64,000 bases of DNA from Alkalihalobacillus bogoriensis ATCC BAA-922. GTDB lineage: Bacteria; Bacillota; Bacilli; Bacillales; Bacillaceae_F. A program made the position numbers and the translations under genes. The notes beneath the pieces were generated by a model. The model saw nothing but the letters and a program-made list of their open reading frames with translations. It searched no databases and had not been told where the DNA came from. The first letter of the stretch is position 1, and the number at the start of each line of letters is the position of its first letter. The DNA lies in contig NZ_JHYI01000011.1 of NCBI RefSeq assembly GCF_000621445.1, positions 62,001-126,000 on the forward strand, in the 5' to 3' direction. This document shows positions 27,822-37,352 of this stretch, one piece after another.

Positions 27822-28172
27822 ATGACAACTCAAAAAGAAATAGTAGAACAAAAAGTAGTTGAACATGTTCAAATCTATTCGTTACAAGGAAAAATTCAAT
27901 ATGCGAATAGCGATGAGATCAAACATAAAATGCTAGAAAACGTAAACGAAAAAGTGATGGAATATATCATTGATTTACGATCAGTAACTGTAATCGATAG
28001 TACAGGGATGGGAATTTTACTTACGTTTTTGAAAGCAGTAGAAGGAAAAAAGATGTCGATAGTAATCGAAGATCCCTTTTTATTGGAATTACTTTTAATC
28101 GCAAAGCTTAATCAAGTATTTCCTATTTATAATACCGTAGAAGAAGCAATGGCTGGAGAAGAGGAGGAATAA
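27822..28172 (+). CDS. STAS-domain antagonist (RsbV/SpoIIAA type)
   Basis: 116-residue STAS protein. The core YIIDLRSVTVIDSTGMGILL has the phosphorylatable DST(G/S)-motif; Ser60 is the expected target of the upstream kinase-like protein and of the PP2C enzymes. N-terminal VVEHVQIYSLQGKIQYANS is the usual first strand pair. It starts 4 nt after the ATPase gene and ends 3 nt before the chemoreceptor start. Typical size (RsbV is 109). Role in a partner switch is inferred from family and order. Confidence 0.92.
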   Translation: MTTQKEIVEQKVVEHVQIYSLQGKIQYANSDEIKHKMLENVNEKVMEYIIDLRSVTVIDSTGMGILLTFLKAVEGKKMSIVIEDPFLLELLLIAKLNQVFPIYNTVEEAMAGEEEE

Positions 28173-28175
28173 CAA

Positions 28176-29867
28176 GTGAAACTTGCAGTTAAAGGGAAAT
28201 TAACTTTATTGTTTGTTTTGTTTTTTATCATTGGAGTGTCGATTATTATTTCATATTCCGTTTATACGGTTAAAAAAGATGTGATGTTAGTCGCCTCTGA
28301 AAATTTAGTTGATGATTTAAAAGTAACAAAAGGGTTACTAGACCGTGAAATTCCAGGAGAATGGTCGATTCAAGATGGTGCGTTATATAAAGGAACAACA
28401 TTGATGAATGATAATTTTTCGATTATTGATGAGGTGTCAGAATTAACGAACAATGCCGTCACGATTTTTCAAGGAAATACCCGGGTAGCGACAAGTGTAC
28501 TTTTAGAGAACGGAGAGCGGGCTGTAGGAACACAAGTATCTCCAGAAGTGGAACAAAAGACGTTAACAGAAGGAGTAACATATCTAGGGGAAGCAACGGT
28601 TGTTGGTAGACAGCTTGTTACGATATATGAGCCAATTACAGATGATAGTGGAGAAAGGATTGGCATGTTATTTGTTGGTCAATCAGCGGCTCCTTATTAT
28701 CAAATGGTATCGCAATTTCAATTTACAGTTGTGATGTTTGCAGTGATATCGGTAGCTATTATGGCAGTGATTGTCTTCATTGTCATTCAACGTGGAGTAA
28801 GATCATTAGTAAAAATTACTGAAATTGCAAAAGAAGTTGCAGGTGGGAACCTTCAAGTAGAGAAATTATCGGTTCAATCAAAAGATGAAATTGGCGTACT
28901 CTCACAATCAATTAATCAAATGATAGATAATTTAAAACGATTAATATCAGAAGTTGTTTCAACATCAGAACAAACAGCAGCAACAGCGGAAGAGCTTGCT
29001 GCGAGTTCAGATGTAACAGGAGATATGAGCTCTCAAATTGCCAAAACTGTCAATGACCTAGCAGAAGCGTCTTCAAAACAATCCAATGAAGCTACTGCAA
29101 TTTTAGAGAAAATGAATGTGACGATGGAAGAAGTCGGTAATGGGGATACAATGGTACAAAAAACATTAGAGTGGGCTAAAATATCTTCAGGTGAAGCTGA
29201 AAGTGGCAATATCGCCATTAATGATGCGATTCAACATTTAGATAAAGTCACTCATACGATTGAATTTGCGACAGATTCTATTCAAAAATTAAGCAAACGT
29301 TCAGAAGAAATTGGTGGCATTATAACTGTGATTTCAGATATTGCTAATCAAACGAACTTATTGGCTTTAAATGCGGCCATCGAAGCAGCAAGAGCAGGTG
29401 AACATGGCAAAGGGTTTGCGGTCGTAGCAACTGAAGTTCGAAAGCTAGCTGAGCAATCAAACGAAGCAGCTGGACAAATTACAAGTTTAATAGAAGATGT
29501 GCAATCTGAAACGACAGTAACGGTCAATACGATGGAATCCAATATGGAGGCAATTAACAGCCAAGTGAATATGATTCAAAAAGGTGGAGAATCATTAAAT
29601 CGTATCGTGAACAACGTAAAGGAAACCGAATCAGGCGTAGAATTAATTAAACAAGTGTTAACAACAATTAAACAAAACGCTCAAGATGTACTAACATCTG
29701 TGAAGGAAATTAATGATACGATTGAAATTAGTGTTGCAGCGACGGAAGAAGCGGCGGCCTCTTCAGAAGAGCAAAGCGCAACTGTTGAAGAGATTGCACA
29801 AAGTGCAAACGAATTAGCAAAAATGTCAGAAAAACTTCAAGCCGAATTAGCAACATTTAAAATATAG
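28176..29867 (+). CDS. methyl-accepting chemotaxis protein with extracellular sensor
   Basis: 563-residue receptor: TM1 about 8-30, extracellular sensor about 31-178 of the single-Cache type ([18 protein letters not shown], then [12 protein letters not shown] before TM2), TM2 about 180-202, HAMP about 203-257, and the long signalling coiled coil about 280-563 with the CheA/CheW-binding tip [19 protein letters not shown] near residues 391-409. GTG start with RBS GAGGAGG just upstream, 3 nt after the STAS gene. Signals presumably through CheA/CheW encoded elsewhere. Being the last gene of a partner-switch operon is unusual for a receptor. Confidence 0.93.
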   Translation: MKLAVKGKLTLLFVLFFIIGVSIIISYSVYTVKKDVMLVASENLVDDLKVTKGLLDREIPGEWSIQDGALYKGTTLMNDNFSIIDEVSELTNNAVTIFQGNTRVATSVLLENGERAVGTQVSPEVEQKTLTEGVTYLGEATVVGRQLVTIYEPITDDSGERIGMLFVGQSAAPYYQMVSQFQFTVVMFAVISVAIMAVIVFIVIQRGVRSLVKITEIAKEVAGGNLQVEKLSVQSKDEIGVLSQSINQMIDNLKRLISEVVSTSEQTAATAEELAASSDVTGDMSSQIAKTVNDLAEASSKQSNEATAILEKMNVTMEEVGNGDTMVQKTLEWAKISSGEAESGNIAINDAIQHLDKVTHTIEFATDSIQKLSKRSEEIGGIITVISDIANQTNLLALNAAIEAARAGEHGKGFAVVATEVRKLAEQSNEAAGQITSLIEDVQSETTVTVNTMESNMEAINSQVNMIQKGGESLNRIVNNVKETESGVELIKQVLTTIKQNAQDVLTSVKEINDTIEISVAATEEAAASSEEQSATVEEIAQSANELAKMSEKLQAELATFKI

Positions 29868-29874
29868 TAAAAAC

Positions 29875-29915
29875 AAGGGTGATTTTACAGTATGGCTGTA
29901 AGTCACCCTTTTTAT
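29875..29915 (+). terminator. terminator after the receptor gene
   Basis: AAGGGTGA...TTACA paired with TGTAA...TCACCCTT (one bulge), followed by TTTTTAT. Confidence 0.85.
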
Positions 29916-29954
29916 ATGAGTAACATGTAGCACGAGTTTATTCGAATCAGGTAT

Positions 29955-29973
29955 ACTACTATGGTATAGTAGT
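29955..29973 (+). promoter_or_regulatory. perfect inverted repeat at the topB promoter region
   Basis: ACTACTAT (29955-29962), GGT, ATAGTAGT (29966-29973). It overlaps two -10-like hexamers (TATACT, TATAGT) about 30-45 nt before topB. Confidence 0.45.
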
Positions 29974-29998
29974 GGAGCAGAAAGAAAGGAATGTTTAT

Positions 29999-32200
29999 AT
30001 GAAGAAAACAGTAGTCATCGCAGAAAAACCATCTGTTGGACGAGATATAGCTAGAGTTTTACAATGCCATAAAAAAGGAAATGGCTTTTTAGAAGGGGAC
30101 AAGTATATTGTCACATGGGCCCTTGGTCATTTAGTGACGTTAGCAGACCCAGAACTATATGATGAAAAATATAAAACATGGAAATTAGAAGATTTGCCGA
30201 TGCTTCCTAAACAAACGAAACTCGTTGTCATTAAGAAGACAGGAAAACAGTTTCAAAGTGTAAAAACACAGTTAACACGTCATGATGTCGGAGCCATTGT
30301 TATCGCTACAGATGCGGGCCGAGAAGGGGAGCTTGTCGCAAGGTGGATCATTGAAAAAGCCAATGTAAAAAAGCCAATAAAGCGGCTATGGATTTCATCT
30401 GTTACAGATAAGGCAATTAAACAAGGATTTGCTCAATTAAAAGATGGAAAAGCATACGAAAATCTATATGCAGCAGCTGTCGCTCGACAAGAAGCAGATT
30501 GGTTTGTTGGCTTAAATGCAACGAGAGCGTTAACGACAAAATACAATGCACAACTATCTTGTGGGCGTGTCCAAACACCGACACTGGCGATGATAGCAGA
30601 ACGAGAAAAAGAAATTATGGCGTTTATCCCAAAACCATACTATGGCATTACAGCGAAAACAGTAAACGGTGTTGTCCTTGTTTGGCAAGATGAGAAAACA
30701 AAGAGTACACGAGTGTTTCATAAAGAAACGCGCGAAAAAAAACTACAGCTTATGAAAAATGAAAAAGCGATTATAACCGATATAGCAAAAACACCAAAGA
30801 AAAAAGAAGCACCCGCTTTATATGATTTAACAGAGCTTCAACGTGACGCAAACAAAAGATTTGGCTTTTCAGCAAAAGAGACGTTATCGATTATGCAAAA
30901 ATTATATGAGCAACATAAAGTGTTAACTTACCCGAGAACAGATTCAAGGTATCTTTCGAGTGATATTGTTGAAACAATTTCAGACCGCCTTCGTGGCTGT
31001 GGTGTAGGGCCATATGCAAGACAAACGAATAAATTGTTAACAAAAAAGATTCAGGCAAAACCTTCTTTTGTGAATGACAATAAAGTATCCGATCACCACG
31101 CTATTATCCCGACAGAAGAACGGGCGAATCTACAGGCATTACAAGAAAAAGAACGGAAAATCTATGATTTAGTTGTCAAGCGGTTTTTAGCCGTCTTATC
31201 TCCTGCCTTTGAATACGAACAAACAACGATTGAAGCAAAAATAGCAGGAGAATCTTTTATCGCAAAAGGAAAAAAGGTGAAAATGTTAGGCTGGAAGGAA
31301 ATCTATGAAGGTAATTTTGATGAGGAAGATACGGACGATTTATCCGAACAACAATTACCACAATTAGAAAAAGGGATGACATTAGCGGTTTCCTCGCTAA
31401 TCCCGACAGAAGGAAAAACAAAACCACCAAGTCGTTATAATGAAGCGAGTCTTTTGTCCGCAATGGAAAACCCAGGGAAGTTTGTAGAAAGTTCAAACCG
31501 AGATATTATTAAAACGTTAGGGCAAACAGGAGGAATCGGAACTGTTGCGACTCGAGCCGATATTATCGAGAAATTATTTAGCAGCTTCTTAATCGAAAAA
31601 AAGGGCAAAGAAATCATCATTACCTCAAAAGGAAAACAATTATTAGAGCTTGTTCCTCCTGATTTAAAATCTGCAGCATTAACCGGTGAATGGGAACAAA
31701 AGCTTGAGCTTATTGCAAAAGGAAAATTAACAAAACAAACCTTTACCGAAGAAATGAAAGGCTATGCCACATCAATTGTAACCGAAATTAAGCAAAGTGA
31801 TAAAAAGTTCAAGCATGACAATGTAACTGGAAGTAAATGTCCGGAATGTGGCAAATTGCTGTTAGAGGTAAATGGAAAAAAAGGAAAAATTCGTGTCTGT
31901 CAAGATCGTGAGTGTGGCTATCGAAAAAACATCGCAAAAGTAACAAACGCAAGATGCCCGCAATGTAAAAAGAAATTAGAATTACGCGGTGAAGGTGAAG
32001 GACAAGTTTTCGTTTGCCGTTGTGGTCATAAAGAAAAATTATCAACATTTAATGAACGCAAACAACGTGAAAAAAATACAAAAGCATCGAAACGAGATGT
32101 CAATCAATATTTAAAGAAACAAAACAATTCAACTCAGGAAGAGCCATTTAACCCAGCTTTAGCCGAAGCGTTAGCGAAATTGAATTTAAAAAAAGACTAA
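29999..32200 (+). CDS. topB: DNA topoisomerase III
   Basis: 733-residue type IA topoisomerase that decatenates single-stranded DNA, often with RecQ. TOPRIM domain at the N-terminus (VVIAEKPSVGRDIARVL; TDAGREGELVARW with acidic residues), catalytic tyrosine Tyr311 in LTYPRTDSRYLS, SSLIPTEGKTKPPSRYNEA in the core, and two C-terminal zinc ribbons (CPECGK...CQDREC near 617 and CPQCKK...CRCG near 655). Start: a longer frame opens at 29972 but AAAGGA (29985-29990) is 8 nt before ATG 29999. The preceding plus-strand genes end with a terminator, so it has its own promoter. Confidence 0.96.
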   Translation: MKKTVVIAEKPSVGRDIARVLQCHKKGNGFLEGDKYIVTWALGHLVTLADPELYDEKYKTWKLEDLPMLPKQTKLVVIKKTGKQFQSVKTQLTRHDVGAIVIATDAGREGELVARWIIEKANVKKPIKRLWISSVTDKAIKQGFAQLKDGKAYENLYAAAVARQEADWFVGLNATRALTTKYNAQLSCGRVQTPTLAMIAEREKEIMAFIPKPYYGITAKTVNGVVLVWQDEKTKSTRVFHKETREKKLQLMKNEKAIITDIAKTPKKKEAPALYDLTELQRDANKRFGFSAKETLSIMQKLYEQHKVLTYPRTDSRYLSSDIVETISDRLRGCGVGPYARQTNKLLTKKIQAKPSFVNDNKVSDHHAIIPTEERANLQALQEKERKIYDLVVKRFLAVLSPAFEYEQTTIEAKIAGESFIAKGKKVKMLGWKEIYEGNFDEEDTDDLSEQQLPQLEKGMTLAVSSLIPTEGKTKPPSRYNEASLLSAMENPGKFVESSNRDIIKTLGQTGGIGTVATRADIIEKLFSSFLIEKKGKEIIITSKGKQLLELVPPDLKSAALTGEWEQKLELIAKGKLTKQTFTEEMKGYATSIVTEIKQSDKKFKHDNVTGSKCPECGKLLLEVNGKKGKIRVCQDRECGYRKNIAKVTNARCPQCKKKLELRGEGEGQVFVCRCGHKEKLSTFNERKQREKNTKASKRDVNQYLKKQNNSTQEEPFNPALAEALAKLNLKKD

Positions 32201-32202
32201 GA

Positions 32203-32250
32203 AAAAAACAACTTTCATCCTCTTTCCTTTTGGATGGGGTTGTTTTTTTC
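32203..32250 (+). terminator. terminator after topB
   Basis: AACAAC...CATCC pairs with GGATG...GTTGTT around an A/T-rich loop, then eight T. Confidence 0.75.
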
Positions 32251-32267
32251 TTTTTTTCTCGATAAAA

Positions 32268-32288
32268 TGAAATTGAGAATCAGTTTCA
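32268..32288 (+). promoter_or_regulatory. Fur-type box before the fhuF-like gene
   Basis: TGAAATTGAGAATCAGTTTCA: close to the Bacillus Fur pattern TGAxAATxATTxTCA, with arms TGAAA/TTTCA. It lies 18 nt before the start codon, so it likely overlaps the promoter. Confidence 0.65.
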
Positions 32289-32305
32289 GTAGCGGAGGAA
32301 CGAAG

Positions 32306-33094
32306 ATGAACATGAAGGAAATGTTATTGGCCCATACAAAAATAATGACGAGTGATCACCCGAACGTTATACAGTCAATAACAGTAGAACAATTTTTGTT
32401 CGATGATACGTTATTTGAGTTGTTTTTTACACGCTATGCACAAGAAGCTTGTACAATATCTAATGATGCTACCGCAACATTTATAGCAAATCAACTTGGC
32501 TATTTTATTGCGGGGTTTCACCTCTTAATGCTTGAGGAAAACAATACTCTCGAAAAAGATTTCAGTAGTTTTTCTTTGCAGCTAGTAGGAGAGGGGGCAT
32601 TTCCTAGCTTGTTTTTTACATTGAAAACAGGGAAGGGGTGGCCATTGGTTGAATCGATAGAAGAAAGACAAAAAGAAATTACCGCATTTTATTCTGAAAC
32701 GATGTCACCGCTGTTATTACACCTAGCAAAAGCGGGGAATGTTCCTGTTGCTCATTTGTGGAGGCAGGCATATGGCATTATGACTTGGATTTTCGAACAA
32801 TATGAATCGTTGGCTTCAGAAGAAAACAAGCGTGCGATAAAAGAAGATATTGAGTATATAACAAATAAACAAACTGTGTTACCCTTTCTCTTGAAAAAAA
32901 ATCCACTACATTTTAAATGGATATACATAGACAATCCATGGAAACCGTCTGAACAACTTCGGATGAAGCCAACGTGTTGTAAATACTATAAAACGACTCA
33001 GCAACCTGGATATTGCTATACATGTCCGATTATGAAAAAAGAGGAACGTGAGAAAAAAAGAGAAGAAATTATAGCATCTTTACATGAAGCATAA
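32306..33094 (+). CDS. FhuF-like ferric siderophore reductase family protein
   Basis: 262 residues, soluble. The C-terminus contains CCKYYKTTQQPGYCYTCP, i.e. C-C-x10-C-x2-C, the [2Fe-2S] signature of FhuF-type iron reductases that strip iron from imported siderophores; the rest is helical with no other named motif. GGAGG (32294-32298) is 7 nt before ATG 32306; the upstream extension to 32234 is untranslated leader that overlaps the topB terminator. A Fur-type box immediately upstream supports an iron role. No siderophore uptake genes are adjacent. Confidence 0.82.
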   Translation: MNMKEMLLAHTKIMTSDHPNVIQSITVEQFLFDDTLFELFFTRYAQEACTISNDATATFIANQLGYFIAGFHLLMLEENNTLEKDFSSFSLQLVGEGAFPSLFFTLKTGKGWPLVESIEERQKEITAFYSETMSPLLLHLAKAGNVPVAHLWRQAYGIMTWIFEQYESLASEENKRAIKEDIEYITNKQTVLPFLLKKNPLHFKWIYIDNPWKPSEQLRMKPTCCKYYKTTQQPGYCYTCPIMKKEEREKKREEIIASLHEA

Positions 33095-33116
33095 GCAAAT
33101 GATTAGTCGAGTCGCT

Positions 33117-33249
33117 TAACGGACACGTATTCTGCTAAGTTAGAAAAAATGAGCTATTTTCATTTTTTACGGACATCTGTTCCTTTAACCATCGAAAATT
33201 GTGCTGTCAATGGTCCTTTTTTTGACTTTAGCGGAACAGATGTCCGATA
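33117..33249. repeat. palindromic repeat cluster, locus 1 (three units)
   Basis: 22-nt units based on ACGGACATCTGTTCCGCTA: forward at 33117 and 33168, inverted at 33228 (TAGCGGAACAGATGTCCG). Start-to-start spacing 51 and 60 nt. The second and third units pair well (a hairpin closing about 38 nt); the first has lost part of its right half. Confidence 0.8.
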
Positions 33250-33310
33250 ACTCCGAGATCATTCCTATATCGATAACTACATTGGCCATAAGGCAACAAA
33301 CTGCCAAAGA

Positions 33311-33340
33311 AACCACATGGACTGCATGTGGTTTTTTTTG
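33311..33340 (+). terminator. hairpin with T-run downstream of repeat cluster 1
   Basis: AACCACATG (33311-33319) pairs with CATGTGGTT (33324-33332), then seven T. Confidence 0.8.
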
Positions 33341-33431
33341 ATCTTCGTTACATACTTTTCTTTATTTTTGATCATTTTGTGACAGTTTACAAAGCACTAC
33401 AAATGTTTACAAAAAATCAACTCTTTCAATG

Positions 33432-33503
33432 TTGACTATAGGACATTAGCCTAGTAGTATTATAGTTAATTCGATTAATAGTTAATCCACTTAACAATTA
33501 ATT
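33432..33503 (+). promoter_or_regulatory. promoter and operator-like repeats of the MarR-SwrC operon
   Basis: TTGACT (33432-33437), 17 nt, TAGTAT (33455-33460). Immediately downstream are two inverted repeats, TTAAT-TCG-ATTAA (33466-33478) and GTTAA-TCCAC-TTAAC (33481-33495), in the position of a repressor roadblock. Autoregulation by the adjacent MarR protein is inferred. Confidence 0.65.
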
Positions 33504-33542
33504 CACTTTATTATTTAGGAGGATAAACAAAGGGGGAAAATA

Positions 33543-34001
33543 ATGGGCAATGATAGAATCGTAGAAATATATACAGAAATTGAAGAAATGATGTTAGATG
33601 TCTCCCGTGTCATACATCGTGAGTTTCAAATGGGAATTAATAATAAGTTAACACAAAATCAACAATATGTTCTGTTATTAATTGCAAAAGGTAAAGCGAG
33701 TAATGTCAAAGATTTAGCAAAAGAACTAAACATTTCTGCAAGTGCAGTAAGTCAAATTTTATCAAAGCTTGAACAACAGAAAATTGTGAAGCGTTCGATT
33801 GATGAATCAAGTCGGAGAAACATCATTGTACAGTTAGATGTTGAAGGATTGAGAATTTTACAAGAGTTTGAGCAAAAACGGTCGATTATCTTTAATAAAT
33901 ATGTCTCAAAAATGACAGAAGCAGATTTAACTGTTTTTCGAGATTCATTTAAAAAACTAAAAGAAGTAATGATTGAAGAACAAGAAAGGGGTACTACATG
34001 A
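33543..34001 (+). CDS. MarR-family transcriptional regulator
   Basis: 152-residue winged-helix repressor. N-terminal dimerisation helices, then HTH core (KGKASNVKDLAKELNISASAVSQILSKLEQQKIV), the beta wing (SRRNIIVQLDVEGLRILQEF), and C-terminal helices. MarR proteins near efflux pumps bind the pump promoter and release it on ligand binding. Its stop overlaps the pump gene start by 4 nt (ATGA), so the two are translationally coupled. Operator-like repeats lie in its leader. Confidence 0.93.
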   Translation: MGNDRIVEIYTEIEEMMLDVSRVIHREFQMGINNKLTQNQQYVLLLIAKGKASNVKDLAKELNISASAVSQILSKLEQQKIVKRSIDESSRRNIIVQLDVEGLRILQEFEQKRSIIFNKYVSKMTEADLTVFRDSFKKLKEVMIEEQERGTT

Positions 34002-37000
34002 AAATAACAGGTTTCTCGATTCGTCGGCCAATATTTACGATTGTTGGAATGATTTTATTCCTATTGCTCGGCGTTGTTTCACTATTAAACATTCCACTTA
34101 AATTAATTCCGGATATTGACCCTCCAATTGCAGCTGTCGTCACAAGTTACCAAGGTGCGAGTCCAGAAGAGGTTGTCGATAAAGTTACACGACCACTTGA
34201 AGATAATTTATCTACAATTCCAGGGTTGAAAAATATTACTTCTCAATCAATGGAAGGAGTGTCCTTATCACTATTAGAATTCTCATGGACAGCTTCCATT
34301 GATGATGTTGAAACGGATATTATTACGAGGATGAATCAAACGCCACTTCCTTCAGATGCTGGTAATCCCCAATTTTTAAAGTTTGACCCATCTCAGCTTC
34401 CAGTTATTCAATTTACGTTACGTTCCGATACGACGGATACAACGGAGTTTCAAGACCTCGTTCATGATTTAGAACTAGAGCTTGCCCGAGTGGAGGGCGT
34501 AGCAAGCATTGATGTTTCTGGGAATATTATTGAAGAGATTCAAGTGAAATTAGACCAGGAACAACTTCGTGATTACGGCTTATCTCAAGATGATGTTGTA
34601 GGCATTATTCAAGGTCATAATGTAACTATGCCAGGTGGTACAGTAGAAAGTGGAGATTTAAGATTAACGACAAGAGTTATCTCGCTTTTAACGAGTGTTG
34701 ATGATGTGAAAGATATCGTCGTCACTGTCGATATGGCAACAGGTGATGAAGTTCAATTACGTGATATTAGTACTGTTGAAATTGCACCAGAAACGGTGAC
34801 AACCATTACACGAACAAATAATGAATCATCTGTTATGTTAAGTATGCAGCAGCAAGCTGATGCCAATACAGCAATGGTTTCTACTGCTTTTAATGAAAGA
34901 TTAAATGATTTATTAGATGAAAAAAAATATGAAGATATTGAAGTAGCCATTCTTTTTGACCAAGGTGAATTCGTAAAAGAAGCGATTGGAAATGTGTCAA
35001 ATGCTCTAGTTCTAGGTGGACTGTTTGCAATGCTTGTGTTGTTCTTATTTTTAAGAAACTTCAAAAGTCCATTCATTATTGGGATTGCGATTCCGTTTTC
35101 AATCATTGTTACATTCGTATTAATGTATTTTACAAACTTCACATTAAATATTATGACACTTGGTGGATTAGCGCTTGGTATTGGGATGTTAGTCGATAAC
35201 TCGATTGTTGTTATTGAAAACATTTACCGTCACTTATCCATGGGTAAGGATTCGAAAAAAGCAGCCCTAGACGGGACAAAAGAAGTAGCTAGTGCTATTG
35301 CTGCTTCCACGTTTACGACGATATCTGTTTTTTTACCAGTGTTATTTATTACAGGAATTATTGGAAACTTATTTCGAGAGTTTGCATTAACGGTCTCCTT
35401 TAGCTTGTTTGCTTCTCTTGCCGTAGCATTAACGGTAGTTCCGATGATTGCGAGCAGAATTTTAAAAGCGCCTAAAGAAGATCAAGAAGCAAAGCGCCAA
35501 AATTCCTCGTTCTTAAAAGGAATAGAGAAAGCTGTACGTTGGTCATTACGCCGAAGAATTGTAGTAATCATTTTAACATTCACCCTTCTCGTTGTTGGGG
35601 CTGTCGGTGTGACTCAAGTAGGACTCGAGTTTATTCCTGCATCAGATGAAGGATTTTTTACGGTTGATGTTGAGCTAGAACATGGAACAGCACTAGAAAT
35701 TACCGATGAAGTCGTATCTAGAATAGAAGATGTTCTAGAAGATAAGCAAGAAATTCAAGATTATCTATCAGTAATAGGCTCTAGTGACGGATTTAGTGGA
35801 GGAGCTAGTGGACATGAAGCTCAATTGTTTATTTCGATGGTTCCTCAAACGGAAAGAAATGAAACAACAATGGAATTTGCAGAATCGATTCGTCGAGACC
35901 TTCAACGCGCAGCGGGTGATGATGCAGAAGTAACGGTAAACTTACAAGCTTCGTTCGGAGGAGCTCCTAATACGTTATCCTTTGTTGTCAGTGATAGTGA
36001 TAAAAACCGTTTAGATGAAGCTGTTGAATTATTACGGACTGAATTAGCAGATGTCGATGATATTGAAGAAGTGACAAATAACCGTGAAGAAACGGTACCA
36101 GAGATTCAAATTTCAGTAGATGAAGAAGCAGCGAGAGAGAATGGCTTGGCACCAGCTCAAATTGCAAATGTTGTTAATAATGTCACACGAGGCGCGTTTG
36201 CCACACAATTGGTTGATGAGAGTAATGACCACATTTATGAAGTTCATGTGAGTTATGATGATGAAGTATTGGCAAGTATCGATAGTTTAGGTGAGTTATT
36301 AATTCGTAATCAAAATGGTGAATACATTGAGCTAGCTGAGTTAACAGAAATTACTGAAGGGGACGGTCCGGTTGCCATCAACCGTCAAAACCAACGAGAA
36401 GCCGTCGAATTCTCACTTCGGTTTTCATCATCGACGAATTTAGGTGTCGTTTCCACGAATGTCATGGAAAAAATAGACGACTTAAATCTTGATGAAGCAA
36501 CAGAAATTCGCTTTACAGGGGACCAAGAATTGTTAGATGATACAATGGGAGATTTAATGTTTGCCTTTTTACTCGCGATTGTATTTGTTTATCTAGTAAT
36601 GGCTGCTCAGTTTGAATCGTTTAAATATCCATTTGTCATTATGTTCTCCATTCCGCTTGTTATCATTGGAGTCATGATTGGTTTAACCGCAACTCAGACG
36701 CCACTAAGTATTATGGCCTTTATTGGGCTCATTGTATTGGCTGGTATTGTCGTCAATAATGCCATTGTGCTCGTCGATTATATCAATCAAAAGAAAGCAA
36801 GTGGTGTGAAGAGTTATGATGCTATTATTGAATCAGTAAAAGACCGTGCACGACCAATTTTAATGACGGCGATTACGACAATTCTTGGACTTGTACCATT
36901 AGCGCTTGGGCTTGGTGAAGGAACTGAGATGCAGCAGCCGTTAGGAATTACAGTTATCGGTGGTTTAATTAGTAGTACATTCCTAACCTTGTTCTTCATC

Positions 37001-37306
37001 CCTGTTGTATATAGTTTCTTTGATAAAGATACGAGAAATTTAAATAAAAAATATGTAACGACAGATGGACAATTAATTCCAGCTTATTTGATTGAAGAGC
37101 GTGTAGTCGAGAAAGAAAGAGAAGAAGACACAAAAGAAATCAAACATGAAGAAAGAATGGAATTAAATGAAGGGTATAAAGATGAAGAAGCTTTACCATC
37201 AACTCAAAAATCAGATGACTTATCGAAAGAAGAATTGCTTTTCCTATTAGAAAAAATTATTGATAAAGGAAAAGGAAAAAAAGAAGATAATGATGAGAAA
37301 CAATAA
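33998..37306 (+). CDS. swrC: RND-family efflux permease, SwrC-like
   Basis: 1102-residue hydrophobe/amphiphile efflux permease of the RND family; the Gram-positive SwrC (YerP) exports surfactin-type lipopeptides and other toxic compounds by proton antiport. Twelve membrane helices in two halves; TM1 SIRRPIFTIVGMILFL, TM4 proton-relay LGGLALGIGMLVDNSIVVIENIYRH with the paired acidic Asp, and the second-half LIVLAGIVVNNAIVLVDYIN. Large porter loops after TM1 and TM7. C-terminal 90 residues are charged (EKEREEDTKEIKHEERME). No MFP or outer-membrane partner is needed or present. Co-transcribed with the MarR gene. Confidence 0.92.
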   Translation: MKITGFSIRRPIFTIVGMILFLLLGVVSLLNIPLKLIPDIDPPIAAVVTSYQGASPEEVVDKVTRPLEDNLSTIPGLKNITSQSMEGVSLSLLEFSWTASIDDVETDIITRMNQTPLPSDAGNPQFLKFDPSQLPVIQFTLRSDTTDTTEFQDLVHDLELELARVEGVASIDVSGNIIEEIQVKLDQEQLRDYGLSQDDVVGIIQGHNVTMPGGTVESGDLRLTTRVISLLTSVDDVKDIVVTVDMATGDEVQLRDISTVEIAPETVTTITRTNNESSVMLSMQQQADANTAMVSTAFNERLNDLLDEKKYEDIEVAILFDQGEFVKEAIGNVSNALVLGGLFAMLVLFLFLRNFKSPFIIGIAIPFSIIVTFVLMYFTNFTLNIMTLGGLALGIGMLVDNSIVVIENIYRHLSMGKDSKKAALDGTKEVASAIAASTFTTISVFLPVLFITGIIGNLFREFALTVSFSLFASLAVALTVVPMIASRILKAPKEDQEAKRQNSSFLKGIEKAVRWSLRRRIVVIILTFTLLVVGAVGVTQVGLEFIPASDEGFFTVDVELEHGTALEITDEVVSRIEDVLEDKQEIQDYLSVIGSSDGFSGGASGHEAQLFISMVPQTERNETTMEFAESIRRDLQRAAGDDAEVTVNLQASFGGAPNTLSFVVSDSDKNRLDEAVELLRTELADVDDIEEVTNNREETVPEIQISVDEEAARENGLAPAQIANVVNNVTRGAFATQLVDESNDHIYEVHVSYDDEVLASIDSLGELLIRNQNGEYIELAELTEITEGDGPVAINRQNQREAVEFSLRFSSSTNLGVVSTNVMEKIDDLNLDEATEIRFTGDQELLDDTMGDLMFAFLLAIVFVYLVMAAQFESFKYPFVIMFSIPLVIIGVMIGLTATQTPLSIMAFIGLIVLAGIVVNNAIVLVDYINQKKASGVKSYDAIIESVKDRARPILMTAITTILGLVPLALGLGEGTEMQQPLGITVIGGLISSTFLTLFFIPVVYSFFDKDTRNLNKKYVTTDGQLIPAYLIEERVVEKEREEDTKEIKHEERMELNEGYKDEEALPSTQKSDDLSKEELLFLLEKIIDKGKGKKEDNDEKQ

Positions 37307-37309
37307 TAG

Positions 37310-37348
37310 AAAAGTCCTAAAGGGTGTTAATCCCTTTAGGACTTTTTG
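37310..37348 (+). terminator. terminator after swrC
   Basis: AAAAGTCCTAAAGGG paired with CCCTTTAGGACTTTT around a 7-nt loop; repeat element A begins right after it. Confidence 0.92.
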
Positions 37349-37352
37349 TTAA

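Larger units (their letters stand above)
33095..33542. other. 448-bp intergenic region: repeat cluster, terminator, marR promoter
   Basis: Contains the three-unit palindromic repeat cluster (33117-33249), a hairpin with T-run (33311-33340) that may end the fhuF-like transcript, and the promoter/operator of the MarR-SwrC operon (33432-33503). No protein-coding remnant was seen. Confidence 0.7.
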
